Positions 7,182 to 14,586 of a DNA stretch of 14,586 nucleotides are shown here, piece after piece. The DNA lies in contig SLOZ01000043.1 of the NCBI GenBank assembly GCA_007132255.1, positions 1 through 14,586 of the forward strand, given 5' to 3'. The notes beneath the pieces are model-generated. The model made no database searches and was not told where the DNA came from. It worked only from the letters and a program-made list of their open reading frames with translations. A program made the translations under genes and the position numbers. Within the stretch, counting starts at the first letter, position 1. Every line of letters begins with the position of its first letter. Source of the stretch: Limnochordia bacterium (GTDB taxonomy: Bacteria; Bacillota; Limnochordia; Darwinibacteriales; B1SED10-159).

Positions 7182-8037
7182 GGCGCTTCAACTCCAACAC
7201 TCGTGTTATTTCTGACTCGGCTTCGTCCAACGTAAAGATGTCGCGCCGCTGCACCAAACCGCGGCGGTGCAGTTCGTGGATAAGCGTTGTCACCTGCGGT
7301 ACTCCTAGTCCCATGGATCGCAGTTTGTCGGCATTGGAAAACACATCCTGCGGTGTTCCGTCCAACGCGATGCGACCATGGTCCATAACAATCAGGCGCT
7401 TAGCCATGCGTGCTATGTCCTCCATGCTGTGGGTAACCAAGATCACCGTCAAATCCCATGCCTGGTAGAGACTCTGCACTTGGGACAGGATTTCATCGCG
7501 TCCCCGCGGATCCAATCCTGCCGTCGGCTCATCCAAGATCAAGATGGCCGGTTTCATAGCTAAGACCCCGGCAATAGCCACTCTCCGTTTCTGCCCTCCA
7601 GAGAGCTCAAAGGGCGAGCGTTCGCGGAGAACATCGAGATCCAAGTCCACCATCGCAAGACCTTCCCGAACACGATCTTCTAACGCAGCATCAGGAACAC
7701 CAGAATTCTTCGGTCCAAACGCTACGTCTTCAAATACAGTCTCTCCAAAAAGCTGGTGCTCTGGATATTGAAACACCATCCCTACCTTGCGTCGAATGGC
7801 GCGGAGATTAACGCCCTTTTGCGTAAGATCAACGCCATCCACCAACACTCGTCCGCTCGTTGGTTTGACTAAACCATTAAAGTGCTGAATAAGTGTACTT
7901 TTGCCAGAACCAGTATGGCCAATAATTCCAACAAATTCCTTATCATCAATATGCACTGAGACGTCAAAGAGAGCCTGTTTCTGCATCGGTGTATCAGGAA
8001 GGTAGACATACGAAAGATTCTCGACTGTTATTGACAT
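7168..8037 (-). CDS. ecfA2: ECF transporter ATPase EcfA2
   Basis: This 289-residue ABC ATPase is the second nucleotide-binding subunit of the ECF module. The motifs are intact: Walker [10 protein letters not shown] (40-48), Q-loop Q90 ([10 protein letters not shown]), signature LSGGQ (145-149), Walker B ILILDE with catalytic E170, and switch H203 (LVTHSMED). FQYPEHQLF followed by VAFGPKNSG is typical of cobalt/ECF-type ATPases. The start at 8037 overlaps the end of ecfA1 by 10 nt, and its own stop lies inside ecfT, so the three genes form one tightly coupled unit. The A2 assignment rests on position (second ATPase, next to ecfT), matching Bacillus order; the sequence alone does not strictly separate A1 from A2. 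Confidence 0.94.
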   Translation of the reverse strand: MSITVENLSYVYLPDTPMQKQALFDVSVHIDDKEFVGIIGHTGSGKSTLIQHFNGLVKPTSGRVLVDGVDLTQKGVNLRAIRRKVGMVFQYPEHQLFGETVFEDVAFGPKNSGVPDAALEDRVREGLAMVDLDLDVLRERSPFELSGGQKRRVAIAGVLAMKPAILILDEPTAGLDPRGRDEILSQVQSLYQAWDLTVILVTHSMEDIARMAKRLIVMDHGRIALDGTPQDVFSNADKLRSMGLGVPQVTTLIHELHRRGLVQRRDIFTLDEAESEITRVLELKRHGNA

Positions 8038-8864
8038 AACTGATTCACCAACTCATCCACTGTCAATGTATCGGCTGGCAATGAAAACCCTCGTTTGTTA
8101 AGCCGGTGAGCCAAAGCCGTCATCTGCGGAACATCCAACTGCAGTTTGTACAGGGTGTCTACCTGCGAAAACACCTGAGCCGGCGTCCCTTCCAAAGCAA
8201 TGCGTCCAGATTCCATAACCAAAATCCGATCCGCAAATATGGCTTCATCCATATAATGGGTGATATGCAAAACTGTAATGTTCTCCTCTTCGTTGAGGCG
8301 GCGTACGGTCTGCATGACCTCTTGACGCCCCACCGGGTCCAACATGGCCGTGGGCTCATCAAGAACGATGCATTTCGGCCGCATGGCAATCATGCCAGCG
8401 ATGGCCACCCGCTGCTTTTGTCCTCCAGACAGTTGGTGCGGTGAGTGCAGACGGTATTCTAACATGTCCACAGCTAGCAATGCTTCATCAACCCGCCGCC
8501 GGATCTCGGGGGACGGAACGCCCAGATTCTCTGGCCCGAATGCCACATCCTCTTCCACAGTGGTGGCAACCAACTGGTTGTCCGGGTTTTGAAATACCAT
8601 CCCCACTCGCTGGCGTATATCCCAAACCGTCTCTTCGTCTCGGGTATCCATGCCGTCCACCAGAACACAGCCACTGCTTGGCAGCAGCAGTGCATTGGCG
8701 TGTTTAGCCAACGTAGATTTGCCAGATCCATTGTGCCCCAATACCGCGACAAATTCACCCGGCCTAATGGACACGCTGACATCGATCAGCGCGTCCCATT
8801 CCTGCTGGGTGCCTTTGCCGTATATGTGATTCACGTTCCGGAATTCAATTAATGCATCTGCCAC
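8028..8864 (-). CDS. ecfA1: ECF transporter ATPase EcfA1
   Basis: This 278-residue ABC ATPase is the first nucleotide-binding subunit of the ECF module, pairing with EcfA2. It shows Walker [10 protein letters not shown] (43-51), Q92 in [10 protein letters not shown], signature LSGGQ (145-149), Walker B CIVLDE with E170 and switch H203 ([10 protein letters not shown]). FQNPDNQ is the form usual in EcfA1. The start is GTG at 8864, with GGAG 9 nt upstream; ATG triplets just upstream are out of frame. It lies 54 nt after rplQ, with a weak terminator-like hairpin between them, so it is probably transcribed at least partly by read-through from the ribosomal operon. Confidence 0.95.
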   Translation of the reverse strand: MADALIEFRNVNHIYGKGTQQEWDALIDVSVSIRPGEFVAVLGHNGSGKSTLAKHANALLLPSSGCVLVDGMDTRDEETVWDIRQRVGMVFQNPDNQLVATTVEEDVAFGPENLGVPSPEIRRRVDEALLAVDMLEYRLHSPHQLSGGQKQRVAIAGMIAMRPKCIVLDEPTAMLDPVGRQEVMQTVRRLNEEENITVLHITHYMDEAIFADRILVMESGRIALEGTPAQVFSQVDTLYKLQLDVPQMTALAHRLNKRGFSLPADTLTVDELVNQLCQ

Positions 8865-8890
8865 TGCATATCACTCCAACTAACAGAGAA

Positions 8891-8911
8891 CGCAGAGGAT
8901 ACACCTCTGCG
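8891..8911 (-). terminator. Weak terminator-like hairpin between rplQ and ecfA1
   Basis: A perfect 8-bp stem (CGCAGAGG / CCTCTGCG) has a 5-nt loop and begins 7 nt after the rplQ stop. On the minus strand only TTCTCTGTT follows, so the U-tract is poor. It could give partial termination or processing between the ribosomal genes and the ECF genes. The stem is clear; terminator function is uncertain. Confidence 0.5.
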
Positions 8912-8918
8912 ACCTGGC

Positions 8919-9257
8919 TTATACCCACTCAATTATGGCCATCGGGGTAGCATCTCCACGTCGGAAACCGGTTTTCATGACCCGGGTGTACCCACCATTA
9001 CGTTCAGCATATTTGGGAGCCACATCGTCGAAGAGGCGTTTGACAGCGGCTGGCTGGTTCAAAAAACCTGCAGCTTGACGCCGTGCATGCAGGTCACCCC
9101 GCTTGCCCAACGTAACCATTTTGTCGGCCAATGGTTTGATCGTCTTTGCCTTGGCTTCTGTGGTTTCGATGCGCCCTTCCAGAACCAAAGAGGTAACCAA
9201 ACTGCGCAATACGGCCCGGCGCTGGCCGGAGGTCCGTCCTAACTTCCTTAGTCTCAT
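8919..9257 (-). CDS. rplQ: 50S ribosomal protein L17 (bL17)
   Basis: This 112-residue large-subunit protein sits near the exit-tunnel rim. Recognised by [50 protein letters not shown] and the C-terminal [20 protein letters not shown]. The ATG at 9257 is preferred over the in-frame GTG at 9266, since AGGTG lies 6 nt upstream and the N-terminus then matches the family; the GTG is part of that Shine-Dalgarno. It follows rpoA by 14 nt, with the SD next to the rpoA stop, which indicates coupling. It lacks the longer insertion between HARRQAA and the C-terminal motif seen in some Bacillus L17 proteins. Confidence 0.96.
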   Translation of the reverse strand: MRLRKLGRTSGQRRAVLRSLVTSLVLEGRIETTEAKAKTIKPLADKMVTLGKRGDLHARRQAAGFLNQPAAVKRLFDDVAPKYAERNGGYTRVMKTGFRRGDATPMAIIEWV

Positions 9258-9271
9258 AGCTTTCACCTGCC

Positions 9272-10213
9272 TTATTCTTCAGATTCCCGTAGCGAAAGTC
9301 CAAGAGCTGCCAGCTTTTCCTTCACTTCCTGAAGGGACTTTTTGCCTAGGTTGCGGACTTTCATCATGTCATCCTCTGTCTTGCGGGTCAGTTCTTCCAC
9401 AGTGTTGATGCCTGCCCGCTTGAGACAGTTGTAAGAGCGAACCGACATGTCGAGTTCCTCGATGGTCATCTCCATCAATCGGTCCATGTTCTCCTCTTCT
9501 TTTTCAACCATGATCTCCACATCTGTAGAGCTTTCGGTGAGATCTGTGAACAGTTTCAAGTGTTCCATCATCACTCGGGCCGCCAGGCTCACAGCATCAT
9601 CTGGAGTTAGGGTCCCATCGGTCCATACTTCCAGTTCTAGTTTGTCGTAATCTGTAACCTGTCCTACACGGGTATCTTTCACCATATAGTTCACTTTCGT
9701 GACAGGCGTAAAAATGGAGTCCACTGGAATTAGGCCAATGGGCTGCTGTGGTTCCTTATTCCGCTCAGCCGGAACATAACCACGACCTTTGGCCACCGTA
9801 AGCTCCATATTCAGAGAAGAGTTTTCCTGCAGCGTAGCAATCTGCAGATCCGGATTCAGAATCTCCACCGAAGGATCGCTGATGATGTCAGCTCCGGTTA
9901 CCGGTCCCGGTTCGGATTTCTCAATACGAACCAAAGTCGGCTCGTCAGTATGCATCCGGACCAACAGCTTTTTCAAGTTCAGAACAATGTCGACGGTATC
10001 TTCGACGACGCCGGGAATCGTGGAAAACTCGTGGAGAACGCCTTCAATCAGTACAGACGTCACAGCAGTTCCCGGAAGCGATGACAGCAAAATACGGCGC
10101 AGGCTGTTACCCAAAGTAATGCCATAGCCACGCTCTAACGGTTCTACTACGAACTTCCCGTAATCCTCGGTGACTTCGACCCGCTCGATTTTCGGCTTTT
10201 CAATTTCAATCAT
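9272..10213 (-). CDS. rpoA: DNA-directed RNA polymerase subunit alpha
   Basis: This 313-residue subunit dimerises to scaffold RNA polymerase assembly and contacts UP elements and activators. The N-terminal domain shows [20 protein letters not shown] (21-40), [17 protein letters not shown] and [13 protein letters not shown]; a Glu-rich linker lies at about 235-248; the C-terminal domain shows [20 protein letters not shown] (254-273), with R259 matching the DNA-contacting Arg of E. coli (R265), and [15 protein letters not shown]. The ATG at 10213 follows AGGAGGG by 12 nt, longer than usual. A 134-nt gap with a predicted hairpin separates it from rpsK; rpsD, found here in many bacteria, is absent. 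Confidence 0.98.
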   Translation of the reverse strand: MIEIEKPKIERVEVTEDYGKFVVEPLERGYGITLGNSLRRILLSSLPGTAVTSVLIEGVLHEFSTIPGVVEDTVDIVLNLKKLLVRMHTDEPTLVRIEKSEPGPVTGADIISDPSVEILNPDLQIATLQENSSLNMELTVAKGRGYVPAERNKEPQQPIGLIPVDSIFTPVTKVNYMVKDTRVGQVTDYDKLELEVWTDGTLTPDDAVSLAARVMMEHLKLFTDLTESSTDVEIMVEKEEENMDRLMEMTIEELDMSVRSYNCLKRAGINTVEELTRKTEDDMMKVRNLGKKSLQEVKEKLAALGLSLRESEE

Positions 10214-10238
10214 AGACCCAGTACACCCTCCTTTTCGA

Positions 10239-10272
10239 ATGCACGATGAGGCAGCGGCGGATCGCCGTGCAT
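10239..10272 (-). other. Hairpin in the rpsK-rpoA gap
   Basis: The arms ATGCACG (10239-10245) and CGTGCAT (10266-10272) are perfectly complementary over 7 bp around a 20-nt loop holding a further short GC-rich pairing. An alternative pairing, GCGGA (10257-10261) with TCCGC (10278-10282), would compete. It sits just upstream of the rpoA Shine-Dalgarno (10226-10232) in a 134-nt gap that is long for this cluster. There is no U-tract after it, so it is not an ordinary terminator. A regulatory or RNA-processing role is inference. Confidence 0.4.
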
Positions 10273-10347
10273 GATCGTCCGCAACCGAAGGACTCGAACC
10301 TCATTGAGGGTGATTGCTTTTCCCTCACAGTACCTAAACCAGTCAAG

Positions 10348-10743
10348 TCAGACTCTCCGACGTTTGGGAGGACGACATCCGTTGTATGGAATGGGAGTGA
10401 CATCCTTAATTGTCGTAACATCGATCCCGGCAGTCTGCAGCGAGCGAATTGCTGCTTCGCGGCCCGAACCAGGACCTTTCACATACACGCGTACCTCACG
10501 CATACCGTGCTCGGCAGCCACCTTGGCGGCGGATTCAGCAGCCATACCAGCTGCAAAAGGCGTCCCTTTACGAGAACCTTTAAAACCCATATTCCCTGCA
10601 CTGGCCCAAGAAACAACATTGCCCTGCAGATCGGAAATGCTCACAATCGTATTGTTGAACGTGGAGCGGATGTGCGCAATACCGCTGGGGATATTCTTGC
10701 GTTCCCGACGACGTGTACGCTGACCCCTACGAGGTCTTCCCAT
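10348..10743 (-). CDS. rpsK: 30S ribosomal protein S11 (uS11)
   Basis: This 131-residue protein of the 30S platform lies near the mRNA exit channel and the Shine-Dalgarno helix. It is diagnosed by [54 protein letters not shown] and the near-invariant end [12 protein letters not shown]. The N-terminal tail ([15 protein letters not shown]) is strongly basic and differs from the Bacillus form but is normal in length. The ATG at 10743 has AAAGGAGG 9 nt upstream. It follows rpsM by 27 nt and precedes rpoA after a 134-nt gap. Confidence 0.97.
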   Translation of the reverse strand: MGRPRRGQRTRRRERKNIPSGIAHIRSTFNNTIVSISDLQGNVVSWASAGNMGFKGSRKGTPFAAGMAAESAAKVAAEHGMREVRVYVKGPGSGREAAIRSLQTAGIDVTTIKDVTPIPYNGCRPPKRRRV

Positions 10744-10770
10744 ATACTGTTTCCTCCTTTCGAACGATTC

Positions 10771-11136
10771 TTACCGTCTCTTACCTGCCACTCGCTTAGG
10801 ACCTTTTCTGGTACGTGCATTGGTTTTGGTTTTCTGGCCACGCACCGGAAGCCCACGGCGATGCCGCAGTCCGCGGTAACAACCGATATCCATAAGACGT
10901 TTGATATTCATGGTCACTTCACGACGAAGATCGCCTTCGACCACAAACTGTTTCTCAATGATTTCCCTGAGTTTATTGACTTCATCTTCAGTTAGGTCGC
11001 GAATACGCGTATCTGGGTCAACACCACAGATATCAATAATCTTGCGGGAAGATGTCCGTCCAATACCGTAGATGTAGGTCAAACCCACTTCTACGCGTTT
11101 TTCTCTTGGTAAATCCACACCAGCAATTCGTGCCAT
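10771..11136 (-). CDS. rpsM: 30S ribosomal protein S13 (uS13)
   Basis: This 121-residue protein of the 30S head forms intersubunit bridges and its tail contacts the P-site tRNA. Motifs are [51 protein letters not shown] and the basic tail ending KRVAGKRR. The start is ambiguous. ATG at 11136 gives the near-universal MARIAGVD N-terminus but lies 12 nt after AGGGGG; an ATG three codons earlier (11145) lies only 3 nt after it. I chose the family-consistent start. It follows rpmJ by 27 nt. Confidence 0.96.
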   Translation of the reverse strand: MARIAGVDLPREKRVEVGLTYIYGIGRTSSRKIIDICGVDPDTRIRDLTEDEVNKLREIIEKQFVVEGDLRREVTMNIKRLMDIGCYRGLRHRRGLPVRGQKTKTNARTRKGPKRVAGKRR

Positions 11137-11163
11137 TCTGGTCATACACCCCCTAATTGTGAA

Positions 11164-11277
<114 letters not shown>

Positions 11278-11303
11278 TTAAACAAGCCCCCTTCCCCTAG
11301 GTC

Positions 11304-11522
11304 TTACTTCTTGCGATAGACAATTCTGCCCCGCGACAGATCATAGGGCGAGAGTTCCACTGTCACTTTGTCTCCAGGAAGAATGCGGATGAAGTGCATG
11401 CGCATCTTTCCCGAAATATGGGCAAGAACCTTGTGCCCGTTTTCCAGTTCTACACGAAACATTGCATTGGGAAGTGGTTCAATAACGGTGCCTTCAACTT
11501 CGATTACATCATCTTTCGCCAT
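11304..11522 (-). CDS. infA: Translation initiation factor IF-1
   Basis: This 72-residue OB-fold protein binds the 30S A site and helps IF-2 and IF-3 select the initiator tRNA. The sequence is almost textbook: [60 protein letters not shown], and RIVYRKK at the end. The ATG at 11522 lies 14 nt inside the 3' end of the upstream KOW-domain gene, with AGGAGGG 11 nt upstream within that gene, so translation of the two is likely coupled. Confidence 0.98.
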   Translation of the reverse strand: MAKDDVIEVEGTVIEPLPNAMFRVELENGHKVLAHISGKMRMHFIRILPGDKVTVELSPYDLSRGRIVYRKK

Positions 11523-11808
11523 GGCCCACCGAACCCTCCTCTCTTCCGTGATACCTCGCTACGGCTTTCCTAACATGCTCATCCGTGATTTCATCATTTT
11601 GCACCAATGCTTGACTCACTGCAGAATCTCTAAATGGATGAACCACGACATGCTTAACGTTCTTCCGCTTCGGCTTCAGCGTCGAGCGCCTGCGACCGTC
11701 AGCGAGCAATACATGCTGGTCGTCCACTATCTGCAGCACACAGTAAACCGTGCCGTAGTCCCGACCACGTCGAGACGTCACCATCTGGCCCTGTTGTAGT
11801 ACCGCCAT
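11509..11808 (-). CDS. KOW-domain RNA-binding protein (L14e/L6e/L27e-like)
   Basis: This 99-residue small protein has an N-terminal KOW-type SH3 fold ([20 protein letters not shown], then [16 protein letters not shown]), a basic stretch ([18 protein letters not shown]) and a C-terminal helical part that looks acidic-basic mixed. Proteins of this kind are found between map and infA in many Firmicutes (YbzG in Bacillus) and resemble archaeal/eukaryotic ribosomal proteins such as L14e; their function is not settled. The ATG at 11808 has AGGAGG 8 nt upstream, overlapping the map stop codon (TAGGAGG), while its own stop lies inside infA. This tight packing suggests co-translation with map and infA. 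Binding to rRNA or the ribosome is inference. Confidence 0.85.
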   Translation of the reverse strand: MAVLQQGQMVTSRRGRDYGTVYCVLQIVDDQHVLLADGRRRSTLKPKRKNVKHVVVHPFRDSAVSQALVQNDEITDEHVRKAVARYHGREEGSVGHGER

Positions 11809-11820
11809 GAGATGCTCCTC

Positions 11821-12570
11821 CTATGACTTGGTTAGAATCTCCGGTCCGTTTTCCGTAACCGCAATGGTGTGTTCGAAATGTGCGGACAAGCTGCGATCTT
11901 TGGTCTTAACGGTCCAGTAATCAGGAAGAACTTCCACATGGTAGGCTCCAGCATTCACCATAGGCTCGAGGGCCAACGTCATACCATGCTTGAGCCGTAC
12001 ACCACGCCCAGGAGGTCCGAAGTTCGGTATCTGCAGATCTTCGTGCATGACCCGGCCAATTCCGTGACCAACAAAATCTCGGACCACAGAAAAACCGGCT
12101 TGTTCCACAAATGTTTGGATGGCATGGGAGATGTCACCCAGTCGATTGCCAACGACGGCAGCCTCGATACCTTGATACAGAGCGCCTTCCGTCGCCTCCA
12201 GTAATCGTTGGGCATCCTCATCGATGTCACCCACAGCATACGTCCAGGCTGAATCACCACAAAACCCGTCGACGAAGGCGCCGATATCTACCCCGATGAT
12301 CGATCCTTCCTGAAGCTTTGCTTCGAAATCGGGAATACCATGAACGACGACTTCATCTATGCTAGCGCAAATCGTTGCAGGATAACCGTGATAGCCTTTA
12401 AAGGCCGGTATAGCATCCTGGCCCACCAGAAAATCTTCTACCATCTGGTTTAACTCTCCAGTGGAAATACCCGGTCGAACATTGGCCCGCACCAACTCGT
12501 GGGCTTGTGCAACAACCAAACCTGCTCGCCGCATGGCCTTAAGTTCATCGTCGGATTTGAGTACAATCAT
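11821..12570 (-). CDS. map: Type I methionine aminopeptidase
   Basis: This 249-residue metalloenzyme removes the initiator methionine from nascent proteins after deformylation. The five metal ligands of the family are present: D95 (GVDIGAFVDG), D106 (FCGDSAWTY), H169 (FVGHGIGR), E202 (LALEPMV) and E233 (HFEHTIAV); H77 and H176 occupy the positions of the catalytic histidines. There is no N-terminal zinc-finger or SH3-linker extension, so it is the short type Ia form. The ATG at 12570 overlaps the adk stop (ATGA, 4 nt), and AGGTG sits 7 nt upstream inside adk. Located between adk and the KOW gene, its standard place. Confidence 0.97.
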   Translation of the reverse strand: MIVLKSDDELKAMRRAGLVVAQAHELVRANVRPGISTGELNQMVEDFLVGQDAIPAFKGYHGYPATICASIDEVVVHGIPDFEAKLQEGSIIGVDIGAFVDGFCGDSAWTYAVGDIDEDAQRLLEATEGALYQGIEAAVVGNRLGDISHAIQTFVEQAGFSVVRDFVGHGIGRVMHEDLQIPNFGPPGRGVRLKHGMTLALEPMVNAGAYHVEVLPDYWTVKTKDRSLSAHFEHTIAVTENGPEILTKS

Positions 12571-13244
12571 CGTTTGTCACCTTTGCTGCCAGCAAGCCCT
12601 GTTGACTCCAAAACATGCTGCACATCCTTAAATACTTCTTCAATCGGCCGTTCCCCATCAAAACTATATACTCTGCCATCGAGGGCATAGTAGTGTACTA
12701 CCGGATGTGATGAACTCATATGAACCCGCAGCCGCTGACGAGCAGTTTTCTCGTCATCATCGGCCCGCTGGTACAGTTCACCGCCACAGCGATCACAGGC
12801 GCCTTTACCCCGCACACGATAGTATTTGAGGTGAAAAGCTGCCCCGCATTGGCGGCAAATTCGCCGCTGTGTAATTCGACTAATGGCCTCGCATGGACGG
12901 ATCCGGATATCAATGGCCATATCTAGGCGTGAACCAAGATCCGCTAAAGACGCATCTAGGTCCACCGCTTGCTGTACTGTCCGCGGATATCCATCAAGAA
13001 TCCAACCCTCTAGGCAATCATCTTCCAACAGACGCTGGCGCACCATTTCGATGGCGAGAGCATCAGGGATCAAGTTTCCATGGGAAATGTAGCGGTTAGC
13101 TTCGTCTCCCAACTCACTGCCAGATGCAATAGCGGCGCGAATGATGCCGCCCGTGGAGATGTGGGGTATATGGTACTGAGCAGCTAACTGCCGTCCCTGC
13201 GTACCCTTGCCCGCTCCAGGCAGGCCGAGTAGTACCAATCGCAT
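12567..13244 (-). CDS. adk: Adenylate kinase, long form with zinc-type LID
   Basis: This 225-residue enzyme interconverts ATP + AMP and 2 ADP. It has the P-loop GLPGAGKGTQ (7-16), the AMP-site R36, LDGYPRT (83-89, with R88), and a LID domain carrying four cysteines (C130, C133, C150, C153), the structural zinc site of Gram-positive Adks. R127/R128 and R160, R171 match the usual phosphate-binding arginines. One oddity is the AMP motif STGG (residues 30-33), where nearly all Adks have STGD; residue 33 is encoded GGC, one base from an Asp codon. The C-terminus (ESTGLAGSKGDKR) extends slightly beyond the fold. The ATG at 13244 has AGGGGG 8 nt upstream that begins at the secY stop (TAAGGGGG), so it is coupled to secY. 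Confidence 0.96.
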   Translation of the reverse strand: MRLVLLGLPGAGKGTQGRQLAAQYHIPHISTGGIIRAAIASGSELGDEANRYISHGNLIPDALAIEMVRQRLLEDDCLEGWILDGYPRTVQQAVDLDASLADLGSRLDMAIDIRIRPCEAISRITQRRICRQCGAAFHLKYYRVRGKGACDRCGGELYQRADDDEKTARQRLRVHMSSSHPVVHYYALDGRVYSFDGERPIEEVFKDVQHVLESTGLAGSKGDKR

Positions 13245-13257
13245 CCCATATGCCCCC

Positions 13258-14526
13258 TTATTTCATGAATCCTTCGTAGTGACGCATCATTAGGTGAGCC
13301 TCGATTTGTTTCATGGTATCCAAGGCCACACCGACCACAATCAGAAGACCGGTTCCTCCAAAGTAGAGAAATGTCTCAGGAATGCGGGTAACGATGGCAA
13401 CGATGTATGGCATAACTGCAATGAATGCCAAGAAGCAGGCACCTGGAAGCGTGATACGAGTTAAGACGCGATCCAGATACTCGGTGGTAGGACGTCCTGG
13501 ACGCAGCCCAGGAATGAAACCACCGTTCTTCTTCATATTATTGGCTACTTCAGCCGGGTTAAAGGTAACCGCAGTATAGAAGTATGTGAAGAAGATGACC
13601 AACAAAGCATACAGCAGATTATAGCCAAAGGTCCCGTATCCAATCAAACGGTTCACAGCTCCCACCGCTGGTACAAACTGAGCTAAGGTGAGTGGAAACG
13701 TTAGAACAGACGACGCAAAGATTACGGGGATAACACCGGCTTGGTTAACACGCAGCGGAATGTGAGTCGTTTGCCCACCGTACATACGCCGCCCTACAAC
13801 ACGCTTCGCGTACTGAACAGGAATGCGACGCTGACCCTGCTGTACCATGACAATACCGGCAATGACAGCCACACCCAAGAGGCCAAAAACGATCAAACTA
13901 AACAAGTTTAAACCGCCTTCACCAACCGCACGAAACGCGTTAATGGTACCCATTGGCATGCGAGCAACGATACCCACAAAGATTAACAGCGAGATCCCGT
14001 TGCCAATCCCATTCTCGGAGATCTTCTCACCCAACCACATCAGGAAACTAGTTCCGGCAGTCAGGGTCACAAGAATCAACAAAAGATTGAAAATGCCAGG
14101 GTTCGTAATAACGCCCCAGTTTCGCGCCATCATCGTAATACCAAAAGCCTGGACCAAACCAAGACCTACGGTACCATAACGAACGTACTGTTGGATTTTT
14201 TTGCGGCCCTCGCCGCCTTCCTTCTGCAGCTGTTCCAGAGCTGGAACTACCACAGTCAAAAGTTGAATAATAATCGATGCTGTAATGTACGGGTTTACAC
14301 CCATAGCAAATACGGTAAAGCGACCCAGCGCTCCACCGGTGAAGAGATCCAAGAAACCAAAAATATTCCCACCGTCGACACCTAACTGCTGAGCCAAGGC
14401 CGAAGCGTCTACTCCGGGTACTGGCACATAAGAACCGATGCGATACACGGCCAGCAGTGCGGCTGTAAATATGATCTTTCTACGCAATTCAGGAATGCGC
14501 ATGGCATTCTTCAATGCATCCAGCAA
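13258..14526 (-). CDS. secY: Preprotein translocase channel subunit SecY
   Basis: This 422-residue integral membrane protein forms the protein-conducting channel with SecE and SecG. About ten membrane segments are evident. Landmarks are YRIGSYVPVPGVD (28-40), the plug region FGFLDLFTGGALGRF (56-70), NPYITASIIIQLL (78-90), the cytosolic C4 loop with RRIPVQYAKRVVGRRMYGG (233-251), and the C5 loop GFIPGLRPGRPTTEYLDRV, whose R342 matches the SecA/ribosome-contacting Arg of E. coli. The start is TTG at 14526, preceded by GAGGTGA, and it follows the rplO stop with no intervening base (TAATTG), which implies coupled translation. Length is close to the Bacillus protein. Confidence 0.97.
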   Translation of the reverse strand: MLDALKNAMRIPELRRKIIFTAALLAVYRIGSYVPVPGVDASALAQQLGVDGGNIFGFLDLFTGGALGRFTVFAMGVNPYITASIIIQLLTVVVPALEQLQKEGGEGRKKIQQYVRYGTVGLGLVQAFGITMMARNWGVITNPGIFNLLLILVTLTAGTSFLMWLGEKISENGIGNGISLLIFVGIVARMPMGTINAFRAVGEGGLNLFSLIVFGLLGVAVIAGIVMVQQGQRRIPVQYAKRVVGRRMYGGQTTHIPLRVNQAGVIPVIFASSVLTFPLTLAQFVPAVGAVNRLIGYGTFGYNLLYALLVIFFTYFYTAVTFNPAEVANNMKKNGGFIPGLRPGRPTTEYLDRVLTRITLPGACFLAFIAVMPYIVAIVTRIPETFLYFGGTGLLIVVGVALDTMKQIEAHLMMRHYEGFMK

Positions 14527-14586
14527 TTAGATCACCTCTACCTTACCGCCAGCCTCTTCAATCTTGGCTGCCGCCGATTTTGTAAA
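14527..14586 (-). CDS. rplO: 50S ribosomal protein L15 (uL15), C-terminal fragment
   Basis: The last 19 codons of a minus-strand gene run off the right edge. They read FTKSAAAKIEEAGGKVEVI then TAA. The pattern of a short helix then AGGKVEVI is the usual C-terminus of L15, and rplO normally lies directly upstream of secY. The stop abuts the secY TTG start, and the secY Shine-Dalgarno (GAGGTGA) lies within these final codons. Only the tail can be judged. Confidence 0.9.
   Translation of the reverse strand, partial: FTKSAAAKIEEAGGKVEVI

Noticed and set aside
4443..8911. Similar CCTCTG-containing hairpins at 4443-4472 and 8891-8911 as a dispersed repeat family
   Set aside because: Only about six bases are shared and the loops differ; both are adequately explained as ordinary terminator stems.
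10290..10300. A tRNA T-arm-like GGTTCGAGTCC on the minus strand, downstream of rpsK
   Set aside because: The arm pairs imperfectly, and upstream there is no acceptor, D or anticodon arm and no CCA end; the flanking bases are the rpsK-rpoA spacer. Chance resemblance.
10318..10346. TTGACT on the minus strand (10346-10341) as a possible rpoA promoter -35
   Set aside because: At 16-18 nt spacing the hexamers are A/G-rich (GGAAAA type) and do not resemble TATAAT.
10246..10995. A 249-codon plus-strand open frame antisense to rpsK and rpsM
   Set aside because: It lies fully across certain ribosomal protein genes, has no family resemblance and no good ribosome-binding site; a shadow of coding bias.

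Overview
The window reads as a bacterial chromosome segment from a Gram-positive (Bacillota/Firmicutes) organism of roughly 50% GC. The main evidence is gene order. On the minus strand, reading from the right edge, it runs rplO (3' end), secY, adk, map, a KOW-domain gene, infA, rpmJ, rpsM, rpsK, rpoA, rplQ, ecfA1, ecfA2, ecfT, truA, rplM, rpsI. This is the distal spc/alpha ribosomal cluster followed by the ECF-transporter/truA/rplM/rpsI block known from Bacillus-type genomes. rpsD is absent between rpsK and rpoA, which is Bacillus-like. Shine-Dalgarno sites are strong, and GTG and TTG starts are used. I cannot name the genus.

Layout by region. Positions 1-1908 (plus strand) carry the 3' part of an RND-family (HAE1-like) efflux transporter. 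It converges on the minus-strand genes at a hairpin terminator (1939-1982). Positions 1995-4405 (minus) hold an accessory trio: a YtcJ-like amidohydrolase, a stand-alone Lrp/AsnC effector-binding (RAM) domain protein and thioredoxin. Intrinsic terminators separate these from one another and from rpsI. Positions 4493-5432 are rpsI and rplM, served by a near-consensus promoter (TTGACA, 17 nt spacer, TAGAAT at 5587-5559) and a leader of about 120 nt. Positions 5608-8864 are truA and the energy-coupling module EcfT/EcfA2/EcfA1, with overlapping or nearly abutting ends. Positions 8919-14586 are the transcription/translation/secretion genes from rplQ back to rplO.

Most genes work together as growth machinery: ribosomal proteins S9, L13, L17, S11, S13, L36 and L15, RNA polymerase alpha, IF-1, tRNA pseudouridine synthase A, the SecY translocon, methionine aminopeptidase and adenylate kinase. 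The ECF module would energise vitamin or metal uptake with substrate-binding S subunits encoded elsewhere.

I see no mobile element, CRISPR array, rRNA or tRNA gene, and no convincing undescribed system. No gene-free stretch exceeds 300 bases; the longest (5433-5607 and 10214-10347) hold a promoter/leader and a hairpin respectively. Points for a second look are modest: a Gly in place of the usual Asp in the adenylate kinase AMP site, the hairpin in the rpsK-rpoA gap, the rplM leader, the lone RAM protein, and the terminator-isolated trxA with no visible promoter.
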